Origin: an uncultured cyanobacterium
GTDB taxonomy: Bacteria; Cyanobacteriota; Cyanobacteriia; Phormidesmidales; Phormidesmidaceae
Direction: 5' to 3'
DNA length: 6,164 nucleotides
NCBI GenBank assembly: GCA_938029995.1
Contig: CALHGI010000368.1
Span: 1 to 6,164, forward strand
Shown here piece by piece: positions 5,808-6,164 of this stretch. Position 1 is the stretch's first letter, and every line of letters starts with the position of its first letter. The translations under genes were made by a program, and so were the position numbers. The notes under the pieces were generated by a model. It searched no databases. It was not told where the DNA came from and saw only the letters and a program-made list of their open reading frames with translations.

Positions 5808-6164
5808 ATGAAACGCACACTTCTTTCTGCTTTAACTGTTCTTGTTGCCACCGCTGCTATTGCCCCCGTTGCGTCTGCTGTTGAGCCTGCGAGCGTCACG
5901 TTCCACGAACAGCGCCTCGAAGCATTCGATGGTCGCCAAAAGAATACTGTCCATAAGCTGCGCATTGAGCACCTCAATAATCAATCCAAGGCCATTGAAG
6001 ATATCCAGGCTGAGAACGTCGATCCTTGCCATCGGGCATTATTGACGCAGTTTCAAGTGCGAGCCAATTTGGTGATTCCGATTACGCTTGCAAAGACTGA
6101 GTCCGAAAATGACCCGACTGTATCTTTGCCCGATATCGAGCCTTCAACCAACACGACCTTGTGG
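5808..6164 (+). CDS. Small secreted 16-residue-repeat protein running in frame into a truncated GAF domain; open at right edge
   Basis: The frame is open for 119 codons to the window end. Residues 1-24 form a clear Sec signal peptide: MKR, a hydrophobic core, and a signal peptidase I site after Ala22-Ser-Ala24. Residues 31-46 and 47-62 are two copies of an imperfect 16-residue repeat, patterned T-(F/V)-H-x-x-R-(L/I)-E with a later (D/N) and Lys, likely helical. From about residue 61 the wording changes to the C-terminal half of a cyanobacterial-type GAF domain: KAIEDIQ, DPCHRALLTQFQVRANLVIP, then a polar insertion, then LW at the edge, where GAF domains usually read LWGLL. The first half of the GAF fold is missing. 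A secreted peptide joined to half a cytoplasmic sensor domain makes no obvious functional sense, so this may be a deletion fusion, a broken sensor gene or an assembly chimera. The start is firmly set by AAGGAG eight bases upstream. Confidence 0.75.
   Translation, partial: MKRTLLSALTVLVATAAIAPVASAVEPASVTFHEQRLEAFDGRQKNTVHKLRIEHLNNQSKAIEDIQAENVDPCHRALLTQFQVRANLVIPITLAKTESENDPTVSLPDIEPSTNTTLW
5991..6164 (+). pseudogene. GAF-domain C-terminal fragment lacking its N-terminal half (part of a sensor gene continuing to the right)
   Basis: Codons 62-119 of the frame encode the second half of a GAF domain of the kind found in cyanobacterial sensor kinases and diguanylate cyclases, recognised from DPCHRALLTQF, VRANLVIP and terminal LW. 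The usual preceding GAF part, which carries the DRVxxYxF-like strand and the helix before the DPCF-type turn, is absent and is replaced by the secreted repeat sequence. The bilin-binding and catalytic parts of such proteins would lie outside the visible piece, so its function cannot be assigned. If the join is an artefact, this is simply an internal piece of an intact gene. Confidence 0.55.

Noticed and set aside
5759..6045. Frames on both strands overlapping the signal-peptide gene
   Set aside because: The frame from 5808 has a strong Shine-Dalgarno, a signal peptide and recognisable GAF sequence; the others have none.
1..6164. CRISPR array, tRNA, rRNA, insertion sequence or defence cluster
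   Set aside because: I looked for evenly spaced repeats, tRNA-like cloverleaf ends, transposase-like frames and terminal inverted repeats and found none.

Overview
The window most likely comes from a cyanobacterium. The HIP1 octamer GCGATCGC, which is strongly over-represented in many cyanobacterial genomes, occurs twice (3096-3103 and 3732-3739), where chance would give about 0.1 in this length. The protein types also fit: a CBS-PAS multidomain sensor, a long CPBP-family membrane protease, a TRAP-type solute-binding lipoprotein, and a GAF fragment with wording typical of cyanobacterial sensor proteins. I cannot name the species.

Layout from left to right. (1) Positions 1-1647, minus strand: the first 549 codons of a large signalling protein with four CBS motifs, a complete PAS/PAC module, a coiled coil and the start of a second PAS. 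The rest lies beyond the left edge. (2) Positions 1648-1881: a regulatory gap with a candidate promoter and a 17-bp-period direct repeat. (3) Positions 1882-3372, minus: a complete CPBP/CAAX-type intramembrane endopeptidase with a long extracytoplasmic N-terminal region. (4) Positions 3373-3541: a divergent promoter region with a good extended -10 element on each strand. (5) Positions 3542-4651, plus: a TakP/DctP-like TRAP solute-binding protein with a twin-arginine and lipobox leader, and no TRAP membrane subunits beside it. (6) Positions 4674-5360, minus: an unrecognised 228-residue membrane protein, convergent with the TRAP gene and separated from it by 22 bp. (7) Positions 5361-5807: a 447-bp gap with a near-consensus CRP-type operator. 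(8) Positions 5808-6164, plus: an open frame that starts as a small secreted repeat protein and then continues in frame into the C-terminal half of a GAF domain, running off the right edge.

The genes do not form an obvious operon or defence/mobile system. Only genes 1 and 3 share a direction consecutively, with a 234-bp gap and a separate candidate promoter between them. Themes are environmental sensing (CBS-PAS, GAF) and envelope functions (protease, binding lipoprotein, membrane protein, secreted peptide). The most unusual item is the right-hand frame: a Sec signal peptide and two 16-residue repeats appear joined to a decapitated GAF domain. That could be a real gene fusion or deletion, or a contig-end assembly chimera. 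I saw no tRNA, rRNA, CRISPR array, transposase or long repeat.
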